NCBI GenBank assembly: GCA_963695505.1
Contig: CAVOGX010000013.1
Span: 1-64,000, forward strand
Direction of reading: 5' to 3'
DNA from: JACSRF01 sp963695505
GTDB taxonomy: Bacteria; Chloroflexota; Anaerolineae; Promineifilales; Promineifilaceae
Length of the DNA: 64,000 nt
Part shown: positions 39,140-48,243 of the stretch, one piece after another
Layout of the letters: each line of letters opens with the position of its first letter
How positions within the stretch are numbered: position 1 is the stretch's first letter
Made by a program: the position numbers and the translations under genes
The notes under the pieces: generated by a model
The model's input: only the letters and a program-made list of their open reading frames with translations
Database searches by the model: none
Told to the model about the DNA's origin: nothing

Positions 39140-41627
39140 CTACTCTGACTCTGCAGGTTCTCCCGTTGGCAGCACCACGTGAAAGCTCGCTCCAGGGCAG
39201 GTTTCTTCATCGTACCCAGAGCTTTCAGCCCAAATGCGTCCCTTTGTGTGCCTGCACGATGCCCCGGGCAATCGTCAATCCCAGGCCTGGTCCTCCACCC
39301 TTGAATTTTGTTTGCCCGCTTGAATGCAGTGTGGCAGAGGCAGCGCGATAGAACTTGTCAAAAATCAGGGTGAGTTCTTCAGTCGCAATGCCTATGCCAG
39401 TATCCTGGACGACGATTTCCACACCCTGATCAGGCCAATCGAGATGGGGCGGTGTGTCCCAGGAACGGCCGTTTAGGAGAATCTGGCCTCCATCTGGCGT
39501 GTACTTAATGGCATTTAACAGCAAGTGCCGGAATAATGCCTTCAATAAATCCTCATCGGCGAATACCACCGGCAAATATTGCAAGGTATCATCCAGCATG
39601 ATGGTTTGCTGCCGCTCCGCCAGGTCAAGCGACAAACCGACCACTACCTCGCCAATAATCTCAAAAAGCACCAGCGGTTCCGGGTAAATCTTGAGACTCT
39701 GACTGTCAATTTTCACCATCAGCAGCATGGTGTCCACAATGGATTGCAGCCTGTCCACGCCTGCGGCTATGCCATTAATCAACCGGGCCAGGCGCTCGTC
39801 ACTCATGAGCCCCGTTGCTTTTTGCAGCAGTTGGCCATACCCCTTTACCACCGTAATGGGCGTGCGTAATTCATGGGCGGTCACGTTAATAAAATCAGAT
39901 TTTGCCTGATCCAGGCGCTCCAAACGCTCGTAAGCTTCTTGTAAAGCACGAGTGCGCTGGCGAACCTCAAACTCCAGTTGTTCGTTAAACCGTTTGACGT
40001 AATCGTAAAGGCGCGCATTTTGCAAGGCAATGATCGCCTGACTGGCAAAAGTGGTGGTGAATGCAATGGATTCCTCATTAAAGGGGATTGCCTTCTCCCG
40101 CGCTAACGAAAGCATGCCGATTACTTCTTCGTCGTGAATTAAAGGGACACCCAACCAGGCGCCGGGAATGGGCAGGTCGCCCACTTGTCGCCATCCAGGG
40201 TAATCGGCTACATTTTCTAGCGCCAACGGCCGTTTTGATTGGTAAATCTGATAAAAAACATCTTTTGGCTTTGGCGGTGACAAAGGTACCTGGGCCTGTA
40301 AAAATTTCTTCTCGTCCGGAAAACCGCGCACGGCCACAAAGGATAAATGGTCACCCTGTTTTAGCAGCAGCGATCCCCGATCGTAGGGTACCAATGGTTC
40401 AAGTTGCATCAAAATCTGGCGCAGAACTACGTCCAGCTCCAGGGTGCTGGTTAGCGAGCGCCCTACCTGCTGCAGCGTTTCGGCCAACAAACGTCGGGTC
40501 TGTTCTTGTTCGTAGAGATCGGCATATAAGTCCGCTTCTTTTTGCTTCGCCTGAGTCTGGTGCATCAGTTCCAGATTATGAATATTGCGGCTGCTCTCTT
40601 CGTTAAAAACTGATTCACGCACGTCGTGGTACGCTTTGTAATGGGTAAGAGCCAGCGCAAATTCTTCTTTTTGCTGGAAAGCAGCGGCTAGTTTTTCATG
40701 TGCTTCAAAAATGACGTTGCGGTAGCCAATATTCTCACCCAGGGAAACGGCCGTTTCCAACACCTCTACTGCTTCCTCGAACTGCCCCAACGCTAGATAA
40801 ACTTTACCTTGCGCTAACAAGGCGTCAGCTTGCAGTTCTGGTTGGTTGCTTGACTTCGCTAAATTCAGCGCCTGCCCAAATTGTGCCAGCGCCAGTTCAT
40901 GCTCCCCCATCCTCAAATAAATTTCACCGCGATTATTCAAGGCTATTATAAAAACACGTTTGTGCACGTCATGCTGGCGACAAACTTGTAAAGCCTCCTC
41001 CACAGCCGCCAGTCCAGCCGAAAAATCTTCCATTTGCTGGTACGTTTCCGCCAGATTTGTCAGCGCCAGGGCTATCCAGTAAGGCTGCTGCAACTGCCGA
41101 AAAACCATCAAAGAATCAGAAAAATAAGCCTGAGCCTTTTCCTGATCTCCCAACTGGGAATAGACAGCCCCGATGCTCAGGGAAGCCCGGGCTTTCTGCC
41201 GCACATTGCCCAACTCATCGCTCAATTCCATCTGGCGAACGGCCAGATTCAAGGCTTCGGAATAATTACCATACAAGAAATTTAGCGCGGCTAAATTCGA
41301 GAGTATCCGCGGCAGCAGATCCCGGATATGATACGCCTGGGCGAGTGAGAACGCCTCCAGAGATTGCGTAAAAGCCAGATCACTCTCATGGGAGCGAAAA
41401 TTCACCGCTCCCATGGTACACAAAGCTTCAGCCAAACCACGAGCATAGTTCGTCTCGGCGAATTCCCCTGACTGAGCTTGTTTATGGGCTTCGGAGGCAA
41501 GGGCGAGGGCACGCTCCGGATCACTGGTGCTAAGTTCCCAGGCCAGCGCATTCAACGCATTCACGCGATCAATTGATGATTTCGCCTGCTCTAATTCATC
41601 TTCCAGAGGGTGTAGTTTCGTATCCAT
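39140..41627 (-). CDS. TPR-GAF sensor histidine kinase, frameshift near the C-terminus
   Basis: The N-terminal ~370 residues are TPR repeats (for example ALNNRGEIYLRMGEHELALAQF). A GAF domain follows (YDRGSLLLKQGDHLSFVAV...), then a coiled coil, the HisKA H-box FINVTAHELRTPITV and an ATPase domain with NAIKYTPDGG, DTGIGI and GPGLGLTIA. The frame ends at 39225 (AHKGTHLG), but a one-base shift near 39247 restores AHKGRIWAES and a normal kinase end at 39140. There is no membrane helix, so it is a soluble sensor; no response regulator is adjacent. ATG 41627 gives MDTKLHPLEDE; an in-frame ATG at 41654 is also possible. Confidence 0.85.
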
Positions 41628-41859
41628 AGCTGCCCGCGTATCGTAGCACAGCATCCGGTTAAAAAACAGATCTCCAAATGGAGTGAGCGTTCAATAACTG
41701 TGAATATGTGCAAATAGGTTTGTGCTTATCTTGCATGCTGGAAATCAATCCTCGTTGCGAAGCCTGCGAAAGCCAAGTAAGATCAGCAAAATACTCCAGG
41801 TTATGGTGACACGACAGCAACCTGGAACTGGTAACCCATAACCCATCCAAGGAACGCCT

Positions 41860-44476
41860 ATGGCAAAAACCAACATCACCCCCAGCCGCCAGCAGTACCT
41901 GGACATCAAGGCGCAGCATCCCGATGCCATTGTCTTTTTTCGCCTGGGCGACTTTTACGAAACCTTTGATGACGATGCCCAAACCGCCGCCCAAGAACTG
42001 GATCTGGTGCTGACCAGCCGTCCCCAGGGCAAAGGCGTGCGCACGCCCGATGGCTGGCGTGCCGCATCATGCCGCCGAAGGCTACATTGCCCGCCTGATC
42101 GCCAAAGGGTACAAAGTCGCTCTGGCAGAACAAATTGGCAGCGATACGGTCAAAGGGTTGATGCCGCGCGAGGTGGTGCGCGTGTTCACTGCTGGAACGG
42201 TCATCGAGCCGGGCATGCTGGAGGCCGGGCGCAACAATTATTTAACGGCCGTGGTCTGCCGAAGGTGAGCGAGCAGGCCTGGCTTACGCCGACATGACCA
42301 CCGGCGAATTTGCCACCACACAATTGACAAGCCGCCGTCATCCTCATCGAAGAATTGGCCCGTCTTGCCCCTGCCGAACTGCTGGTGCCGACAGCGAACA
42401 TACCCTGCAGCAACGAAGCCAAAACCATCACCCAACTGCCCAATTGGCGCTTTGAAGAAGGCAACGCCCGGCAAACGTTGCTGCGCCATTTTGGGGTGAA
42501 CACGCTGGCCGGCTTTGGTTGTGAGGGCAAACCGCTGGCGGTGCGGGCCGCCGGCGCGCATTTTCTATTATCTGCAGGAAACGCAGAAAGGTGCGGTCGG
42601 CCAAATTCAGCGGCTGGCCACCTACAGCACGGACGGGTACATGGCCCTGGACACAACACGCGCCGCAATCTGGAACTGACCGAATCTCTGGCCGGAGACA
42701 AGGCGGGCTTCCCTGCTGAGCGTTCTGGACAAGACGGTGACGCCCATGGGGGCACGGCTGCTGCGGCAGCGCATGACACGGCCGTTACTCGACCTGGAAC
42801 GATCTCAACCAACGGCTCGATCAGGTCGAAACTTTCTTCAACGACGGCCTGCTTCGCGCCGACATGCGCGCCACGCTCAAAGGACTGTACCCGACCTGGA
42901 ACGGCTGACCAACCGCGTCCTCAGCGGCAAAGCTACGCCCGCGTGATTTGGACAATATTGGGCTGGCCTTGAAGCCGTGCCAGAAATCAGTAAGCAGTTG
43001 ATCAGTAAACGGTAAGCAGCCGATCAGTCTCGTCCAGTCTCCAATCTCTAATCTCTCAATCTCGACGCCGTGCCCGAAGCCGCCGAGCTCATTGGCCGCG
43101 CCATCGCCGAGGACGCACCGCACCAATTTCAACAAAATGGGCGTCATTCGCCCGGCTTTTCGGCCGAACTGGACGGCGTGATGAACTCGTCGGCCCATGC
43201 GCGGGAATGGGTGGCCCAGTTGGAACCGCGCGAACGAGAACGCACCGGCATCAGTCTCGCTCAAGGTGGGCTTCAACAAGGTGTTTGGCTACTACATCGA
43301 AGTGACCCGCGCCAACAGCCAACCTGGTACCCGATGATTACATCCGCAAGCAAACGCTGACCAACGCCGAGCGGTACATCACGCCGGAGCTTGAAAGAGT
43401 ACGAAACGCTCATCCTCAACGCCGAGGAGCGCATTTTGGAAATTGAGCGGCGCGTCTTTACCGAGGTGTGCCAGCAAGTGGCGCAGTACGCGCACAAGGC
43501 TGCTGCAAACGGCCGCTGTCCTGGCCCAGATTGGATGTGGCCGCCACCCTGGCCGAAGTAGCCGCCGATCAACGATTACGTCCGCCCGGTGCTGACGAAT
43601 GAAAATGGGCTGATGATCGAAAACGGCCGTCACCCCGTCGTCGAGCAAGCCCTGCAGCGCCAAACGGCCTGGGCGAACGCTTCGTCCCCAACCACGCCAC
43701 ATTCGACGGCGACGAGCGCATCCAAATCATCACCGGCCCCAACATGAGCGGCAAATCCACCTATCTGCGGCAGGTCGCCCTCATCACGCTCATGGCCCAA
43801 ATCGGCAGCTTTGTGCCCGCCAGCAGCGCCGAAATTGGTCTGGTCGACCGCATTTTTACGCGCATTGGCGCGCATGATGAACTGCACGCCGGCCGCAGCA
43901 CCTTCATGGTGGAAATGGTGGAAACGGCCGAAATCCTGCAACCACGCCACCCACCGCTCCCTGCTCATTCTGGACGAAATCGGCCGGGGCACCAGCACCT
44001 ACGACGGCCTGTCCATCGCCTGGGCCATCGTCGAATTTCTGCACAACCACCCCCGCCTCAAGCCGCGCACCCTCTTTGCCACCCATTACCACGAACTGGT
44101 CGGCCTGGCCGACATGCTGCCGCTGGTCGACCAATTACAATGTGGCCGTGGCCGAAGAAGGGGACAGAGTCGTCTTTCTGCACCAGATCGTGCCCGGCGG
44201 CGCCGACCGCAGCTACGGCATCCACGTCGCCCAACTGGCCGGGCTGCCCCGCGACGTGATCAATCGCGCCAATGAGATTTTGCAAGGAACTGGAGCAACA
44301 TGCCCCCACCACCAGCGTTGAACCCAGCCGCTTCACCAGCACCCAGCAAATGGCCCTCTTCCCCGAAACCAGCCCCATTCTTCGACGAACTGGAAGAACT
44401 GGACGTCAACAGCATGACGCCCCTGGAAGCAATCAACAAGCTGTACGAATGGAAACGGCGGTATTCGGAAAGATAG
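41860..44476 (+). pseudogene. mutS: DNA mismatch repair protein MutS, broken by many single-base indels
   Basis: Joining the frames gives a full MutS. It begins MAKTNITPSRQQYLDIKAQH and includes VFFRLGDFYETF, MAGVPHHAAEGYIARL, the core KVGFNKVFGYYIEVT, the Walker A GPNMSGKSTYLRQ, LILDEIGRGTSTYDG, TLFATHYHEL and the end YEWKRRYSER before TAG at 44476. I count about 23 frame changes, near 42049, 42257, 42332, 42561, 42666, 42705, 42804, 42890, 42945, 42973, 43120, 43160, 43255, 43321, 43392, 43500, 43545, 43569, 43665, 43951, 44129, 44283 and 44387. Most look like one extra base. The residues themselves are well conserved, so this is either a very recent loss or an assembly fault. A spacer-type repeat sits inside it at 42985-43066. 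Confidence 0.85.
42985..43066. repeat. CAGTAA / CCAATCT word repeat inside mutS
   Basis: CAGTAAGCAGTTGATCAGT is followed by CCAGTCTCCAATCTC and TAATCTCTCAATCTC. It is the same kind of word repeat as in the intergenic spacers at 44486, 47478, 48191, 54350 and 59416, but here it splits the MutS core between VPEIS and LDAVPEAAELIGRA. Confidence 0.75.
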
Positions 44477-44485
44477 TGCCCGTAA

Positions 44486-44555
44486 TTCAGTAACCAGTAA
44501 TCAGTTGCAGCACTTTTAGGAATGGTCCGCCAAAAACTGAATACTGTTTACTGAA
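44486..44555. terminator. 21-bp imperfect hairpin of CAGTAA words after mutS
   Basis: TTCAGTAACCAGTAATCAGT and the complement of TTCAGTAAACAGTATTCAGT pair at 19 of 21 positions around a 28-base loop. There is no T tract. It separates mutS from the AEC transporter. Confidence 0.6.
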
Positions 44556-44579
44556 CATTCTCGAGATCAGGAGGCCCTA

Positions 44580-45488
44580 TTGCTCGCACAGCTAATCGAA
44601 ATTTTTTTCAACGTCATCACCCCGGTTTTTGGGTTAGTAGCTCTGGGCTACATTGCCCAGCCGCGCCTGAATTTGCAGGCGCAAACCCTGTCGCGCTTTG
44701 CCTATTATTTGCTGATTCCCGCTTTTGTATTTGACGTGATCAGCACGGCCGTTGCTGATACCAGTCTGGTCATCCAAATGGTGGGGTATATTTTGCTGGT
44801 AGAGCTGGCCTGCGCGCTGCTGGCCTTTGGCGTGGCGCGGGCGCTGCGCCGGCCGCCCAAAATGGTGGGCGCTTACGTGCTGATTGTGGTGTTTGCCAAC
44901 GTGGGCAACTTTGGGCTGCCGCTGATCCAGTTCCGCCTGGGGGAAACGGCCGTTTTTGCCGCCACAGTTTACTTTTTAGCCATCATGACCGCCGGGTTTG
45001 TCATTGGCGTAGCCGCCGCAAGCTGGCACAAAGGGGGCAGCAAAACGGCCGTCCTGGCCGTCTTCAAAACCCCGGCCCTCATTGCCCTGCTGCCCGCCTT
45101 CCTCTTCAACGCTTTTGACATCCAGACCCCCCTTTTTGCCGCGCGCATGATTGATCTGCTGGCCGCCGCCATGATACCCACCATGCTGGTCGCCTTGGGC
45201 GCGCAGTTGGCCGCCACCCGCGAAGTCAAAATTACCCCCGATACCTTGATTACCAGCGGGCTGCGACTGGTGGGTGGCCCCTTGCTGGCTCTCGCCCTGG
45301 TCATGCCATTTGGCTTGCAGGATATCACGCGGGATGCTGGCATCATTCAAGCCGCCATGCCCGCAGCCGTCCTCACCGCCATCATTGCTCTGGAACACGA
45401 CCTGCTGCCTGATTTTGTAACAACGGCCGTACTCTTTTCAACTCTGGCCAGTGTTATCACCCTCACTCTGATTCTGGCTTTCGTGTAA
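44580..45488 (+). CDS. AEC-family (auxin efflux carrier-like) transporter
   Basis: This 302-residue protein has about ten hydrophobic helices in two halves. VVFANVGNFGLPLIQFRLG in the first half is the characteristic discontinuous helix, and AAAMIPTMLVALGAQLA in the second half also fits the family. Members export organic anions such as malate or amino acids; the substrate is unknown here. TTG at 44580 follows AGGAGG at 5-base spacing and is the likely start. Confidence 0.88.
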   Translation: MLAQLIEIFFNVITPVFGLVALGYIAQPRLNLQAQTLSRFAYYLLIPAFVFDVISTAVADTSLVIQMVGYILLVELACALLAFGVARALRRPPKMVGAYVLIVVFANVGNFGLPLIQFRLGETAVFAATVYFLAIMTAGFVIGVAAASWHKGGSKTAVLAVFKTPALIALLPAFLFNAFDIQTPLFAARMIDLLAAAMIPTMLVALGAQLAATREVKITPDTLITSGLRLVGGPLLALALVMPFGLQDITRDAGIIQAAMPAAVLTAIIALEHDLLPDFVTTAVLFSTLASVITLTLILAFV

Positions 45489-45587
45489 TTGCCATCAGGC
45501 AATTTTCACAATCAACAGGCAATTTCTTCATAATTGGGTTATCAGTCAACCCAAATTTTGGACCTGCGCGAAAAAGGGAGCAAGAGT

Positions 45588-46199
45588 TTACTGGAAGGGT
45601 AACTTGATGGGCAGCAGCCCCGGCACGCGCTGTTTGTAGGTGGTGTAGGCTTCGCCGAAAACGGCCGTTAACCTTCTCTCCTCCACCCTTGAACCCGCCC
45701 ACAAATAAGCCGTGGCCATCACGTTCAAAATCAGCGTTTGCAGCGTCATGATGGGATTGGGCCACAAAATCAGCAGGCTGAAAAAGTAGAGCGGGTGACG
45801 CACGAAGGCATACATGCCCCCTGTCACCAGCTTCGCCGGAGGCAGCAGCCGCTCCTTCCCGGCCAAATAGTTCACCGCCTGCCGCAAGCCCACAAATTCC
45901 CACACGTCGGTTTGCAGCAAAGCAATAACCAGGCCCACAAGGCCCACAAGCTGCATGGCTAAAGCAAGCCAATCCCAGGGGGCGGGAATTTGCCAGAGCA
46001 GGCGGTCTGGCACTTGCGCCCACAGCACCCACAGCACGGGCAAAATTGTCAGGAAGGCGAAGAGATTGTAGCCCAGGCGGTACAGCCCGGCGTGGGCACG
46101 CTCGCCCAGCCGCTGGCGCACCCAATCTTTTACCCGCGCATCGGCGGTAATGCTGTGGACGACGGCCCATACAATAAATGTCAGGATGAATGTAGTCAT
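45588..46199 (-). CDS. Membrane methyltransferase of the ICMT / NnrU type
   Basis: This protein of about 203 residues has five or six hydrophobic helices. The C-terminal part GGMYAFVRHPLYFFSLLILWP...VEERRLTAVFGEAYTTYKQRVP holds the RHP and late Glu-Glu motifs of isoprenylcysteine-methyltransferase-like and PEMT-like enzymes that use S-adenosylmethionine. The substrate is unknown; the N-terminal half also resembles NnrU. I chose ATG 46199 (MTTFILTFIVW). The start lies close to four AGCAATT repeats, with no Shine-Dalgarno site. Confidence 0.78.
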   Translation of the reverse strand: MTTFILTFIVWAVVHSITADARVKDWVRQRLGERAHAGLYRLGYNLFAFLTILPVLWVLWAQVPDRLLWQIPAPWDWLALAMQLVGLVGLVIALLQTDVWEFVGLRQAVNYLAGKERLLPPAKLVTGGMYAFVRHPLYFFSLLILWPNPIMTLQTLILNVMATAYLWAGSRVEERRLTAVFGEAYTTYKQRVPGLLPIKLPFQ

Positions 46200-46208
46200 A
46201 AATAAATG

Positions 46209-46236
46209 AGCAATTAGCAATTAGCAATTAGCAATT
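46209..46236. repeat. Four tandem AGCAATT heptamers
   Basis: AGCAATT is repeated exactly four times, ten bases upstream of the methyltransferase start codon. The array is a clean 7-nt tandem repeat and could vary in copy number by slippage. Confidence 0.9.
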
Positions 46237-46394
46237 AACAACAAACATTGGAAGCGATTTTAGCATGAGCTGGCGAAAGGGTTCAAAAGGCTTGCTGGTT
46301 TTTAATATGGGCTTATTGACGGGAGATTGAGGGAATGATAATGTGCAGGCAAGAAACGGCCGTTACAGAAAATGTCTACGGTGAGGAGAGCCAA

Positions 46395-46664
46395 ATGAAA
46401 GACGAGTTACCATCACATCCCAGCTTTTTGCAAAGGCATGCCGTCGTCTCCTTTTGCATTTTAGCCCTGGCCTTGGGTGCAGGTGCCATTTATCTTGTTG
46501 TCCGGGGCGTGCTGCCTTCCGAGCTGGCGCTGGCTTCCGCTCTCTCGGCCTCCCTAGCCGGGATCATCATAACGGCCGTTATGCTTGTCATCATCACCGG
46601 GCCACAAAATATGTCACGCACGCATCACAAGATTGTTTACCAGCCTCTGTCTGATGCAGAATGA
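46395..46664 (+). CDS. Small two-helix membrane protein of unknown function
   Basis: This 89-residue protein has two hydrophobic segments (VVSFCILALALGAGAIYLVV and ASLAGIIITAVMLVIIT) separated by a short polar turn, with a charged N-terminus. No family is recognised. ATG 46395 follows GAGGAGAG. It may be an accessory of another membrane complex. Confidence 0.65.
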   Translation: MKDELPSHPSFLQRHAVVSFCILALALGAGAIYLVVRGVLPSELALASALSASLAGIIITAVMLVIITGPQNMSRTHHKIVYQPLSDAE

Positions 46665-46811
46665 GTCGCATCAAAGAGCAACCAAAATACAAAATTTTTA
46701 CCGGAATTTGCGCAATACAAACTCAAGGCAAGGAAATATTGGTACAATCCGCGTCGTTTTTTTGCTATTACACCCCATGCGGACTATAAATCGCCGTGGA
46801 GAACACGACTG

Positions 46812-47468
46812 ATGACAGACGAACTCACCATCACAATCGCGCAAATGGACGAACTGGCCGGCTTTCTGCAAGAACTGCCCAACCCGGTCCGCATCCATTA
46901 CTGGGGCCTGGAAGACGCCAGCCGCGAGGAGAATGAGGCGCTGCGCCTGTGCCGCGCCCTGGCCGAACGATTCGCGAACATTGAGCTGCGCACCTTCTCG
47001 CGCAAAGCCAGCTACCGCTATTACCCGGTGCTGGGCTTTATGGGCGTGGATGGCGGGAAAAAGATTGATTATGGCGTACGCATCATTGGCTTGCCCAACG
47101 GTTACCAGCTCACTTCGCTCATAGCCGCCATCCAGGCCGTCTCCTTTCGCGGCGTGACCCTGGAACCGCTGACGCGCATCAAGCTGCAAAAGCTGGAAAC
47201 CGACATCACCCTGGAGCTGATTACGGCCGATTCCGACGAATATGGCGGCATCGTCGCCAAAACAGCCTTTGGCCTGGCCGTAGCCAGCGAAAAAGTGCGC
47301 ACCTTTCTGATCATGTCCAACATGTTCCCGGAGGCGGCCATCCAAAACTCGGCCTACGCGCTGCCCCATCTGGTAGTAAACGGCCGTGTCCACCTCAGTG
47401 GTGTTGCCAACGAAGAAACCATCCTCAAGCACATCGCCCTGGCTGCCCAGCAGGCTAAATCCCCCTGA
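46812..47468 (+). CDS. Thioredoxin-fold (glutaredoxin/PDO/AhpF-N-like) protein lacking CxxC
   Basis: This 218-residue protein has two thioredoxin-like units. The second ends LPHLVVNGRVHLSGVANEETILKHI, the typical cis-Pro and substrate-binding region of glutaredoxin-like proteins. The place of the redox pair reads SNMFPEAAI instead of CPYC, so there is no CxxC in either unit; it cannot do normal dithiol exchange. It may be a structural or regulatory member. The ATG is preceded by GGAGAACACG. A terminator lies between it and the convergent CcmC-like gene. Confidence 0.75.
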   Translation: MTDELTITIAQMDELAGFLQELPNPVRIHYWGLEDASREENEALRLCRALAERFANIELRTFSRKASYRYYPVLGFMGVDGGKKIDYGVRIIGLPNGYQLTSLIAAIQAVSFRGVTLEPLTRIKLQKLETDITLELITADSDEYGGIVAKTAFGLAVASEKVRTFLIMSNMFPEAAIQNSAYALPHLVVNGRVHLSGVANEETILKHIALAAQQAKSP

Positions 47469-47471
47469 AAT

Positions 47472-47502
47472 AAAAAAGACTGGAGCGCATCTCTCTCCAG
47501 TC
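47472..47502 (-). terminator. Intrinsic terminator of the CcmC-like gene
   Basis: On the minus strand, GACTGGAG...CTCCAGTC is followed by TTTTTTA. The 8-bp stem has a 9-base loop. Confidence 0.8.
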
Positions 47503-47535
47503 TCCAATCTTCAGTTATCAGTTTTAAGCTACCCC

Positions 47536-48177
47536 TCAACTTTCCGCGGGCATTTGCGGCTTTACCAGCCACACCAGCACCCCCTCCGCCAAAGCCATCA
47601 GCACAAACATAGCCAGAAAGGTAAGCTGAATGCCCGTCGCCTCGGAGGTGCTAATGGGGTCGCGCGGATGCAGCACCAGCGGCGTGGTGAAGTTTGCCCA
47701 GAGAATAAAGCCGGGCAGCAGCAGGCTCAACGTCGCCCGCAGCCACCACCAGGGGAAGAAAAAGTTGCCCATCTGCACAATCAGCGCCGCCGCCAGCACA
47801 TTCAGCGATGTAACCATGCGCGGTTCCTGCCAGAACACTGCACCCCAGTTCACCTGGGAAGCGACGGCGCTCATGGCCACACCAGCCAGATAAAAGCCAA
47901 AGGCTACCCAGCCCACAGTCACTCGCCAGCTATCCCACCGGGGCCGCCGGGCGACAAGCTGGACCAACCCCAGCAGCGCCGCAGCAACAAAACCCGCCAA
48001 CCCTGCCCAGGTCAGCGACACGTGCACGTAAACGGCTTTGATACCGTTGCCCAGGGTACGCTCGGCTGGGCCAAGCCAGACCAACAATACCGCCAAAATG
48101 CCAATTGTTATCAGCGCTCCCCCCGCTACTGCTTTTGTGTTCAGCGAGCCACGCCATTGGGCTGTTTCTTCAATCAT
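47536..48177 (-). CDS. CcmC/CcsA-like cytochrome c assembly protein
   Basis: This 213-residue protein has six hydrophobic helices. The order VYVHVSLTWAGLAGF, then NWGAVFWQEPRMVTSLNVL (in the place of the tryptophan-rich heme-handling loop), then FANFTTPLVLHP-type text fits the CcmC/CcsA superfamily, which delivers heme for cytochrome c maturation. The Trp-rich motif is weaker than in true CcmC, so the role is less certain. ATG 48177 (MIEETAQWR) follows AAGGTGTAGGG. No other ccm gene is adjacent; fabH lies upstream on the same strand. Confidence 0.7.
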   Translation of the reverse strand: MIEETAQWRGSLNTKAVAGGALITIGILAVLLVWLGPAERTLGNGIKAVYVHVSLTWAGLAGFVAAALLGLVQLVARRPRWDSWRVTVGWVAFGFYLAGVAMSAVASQVNWGAVFWQEPRMVTSLNVLAAALIVQMGNFFFPWWWLRATLSLLLPGFILWANFTTPLVLHPRDPISTSEATGIQLTFLAMFVLMALAEGVLVWLVKPQMPAES

Positions 48178-48190
48178 ATTCCCTACACCT

Positions 48191-48238
48191 TTAGAGATTG
48201 GAGATTGGAAATTAGCCAATCCCCAATCCCTAATCTCT
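48191..48238. terminator. Hairpin of GAGATTG / CAATCTC words after fabH
   Basis: AGAGATTGGAGATTGG pairs with the segment CCAATCCCCAATCCC/TAATCTCT with a few mismatches. It fills the spacer between fabH and the CcmC-like gene and has no T tract. Confidence 0.55.
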
Positions 48239-48243
48239 CGCCT

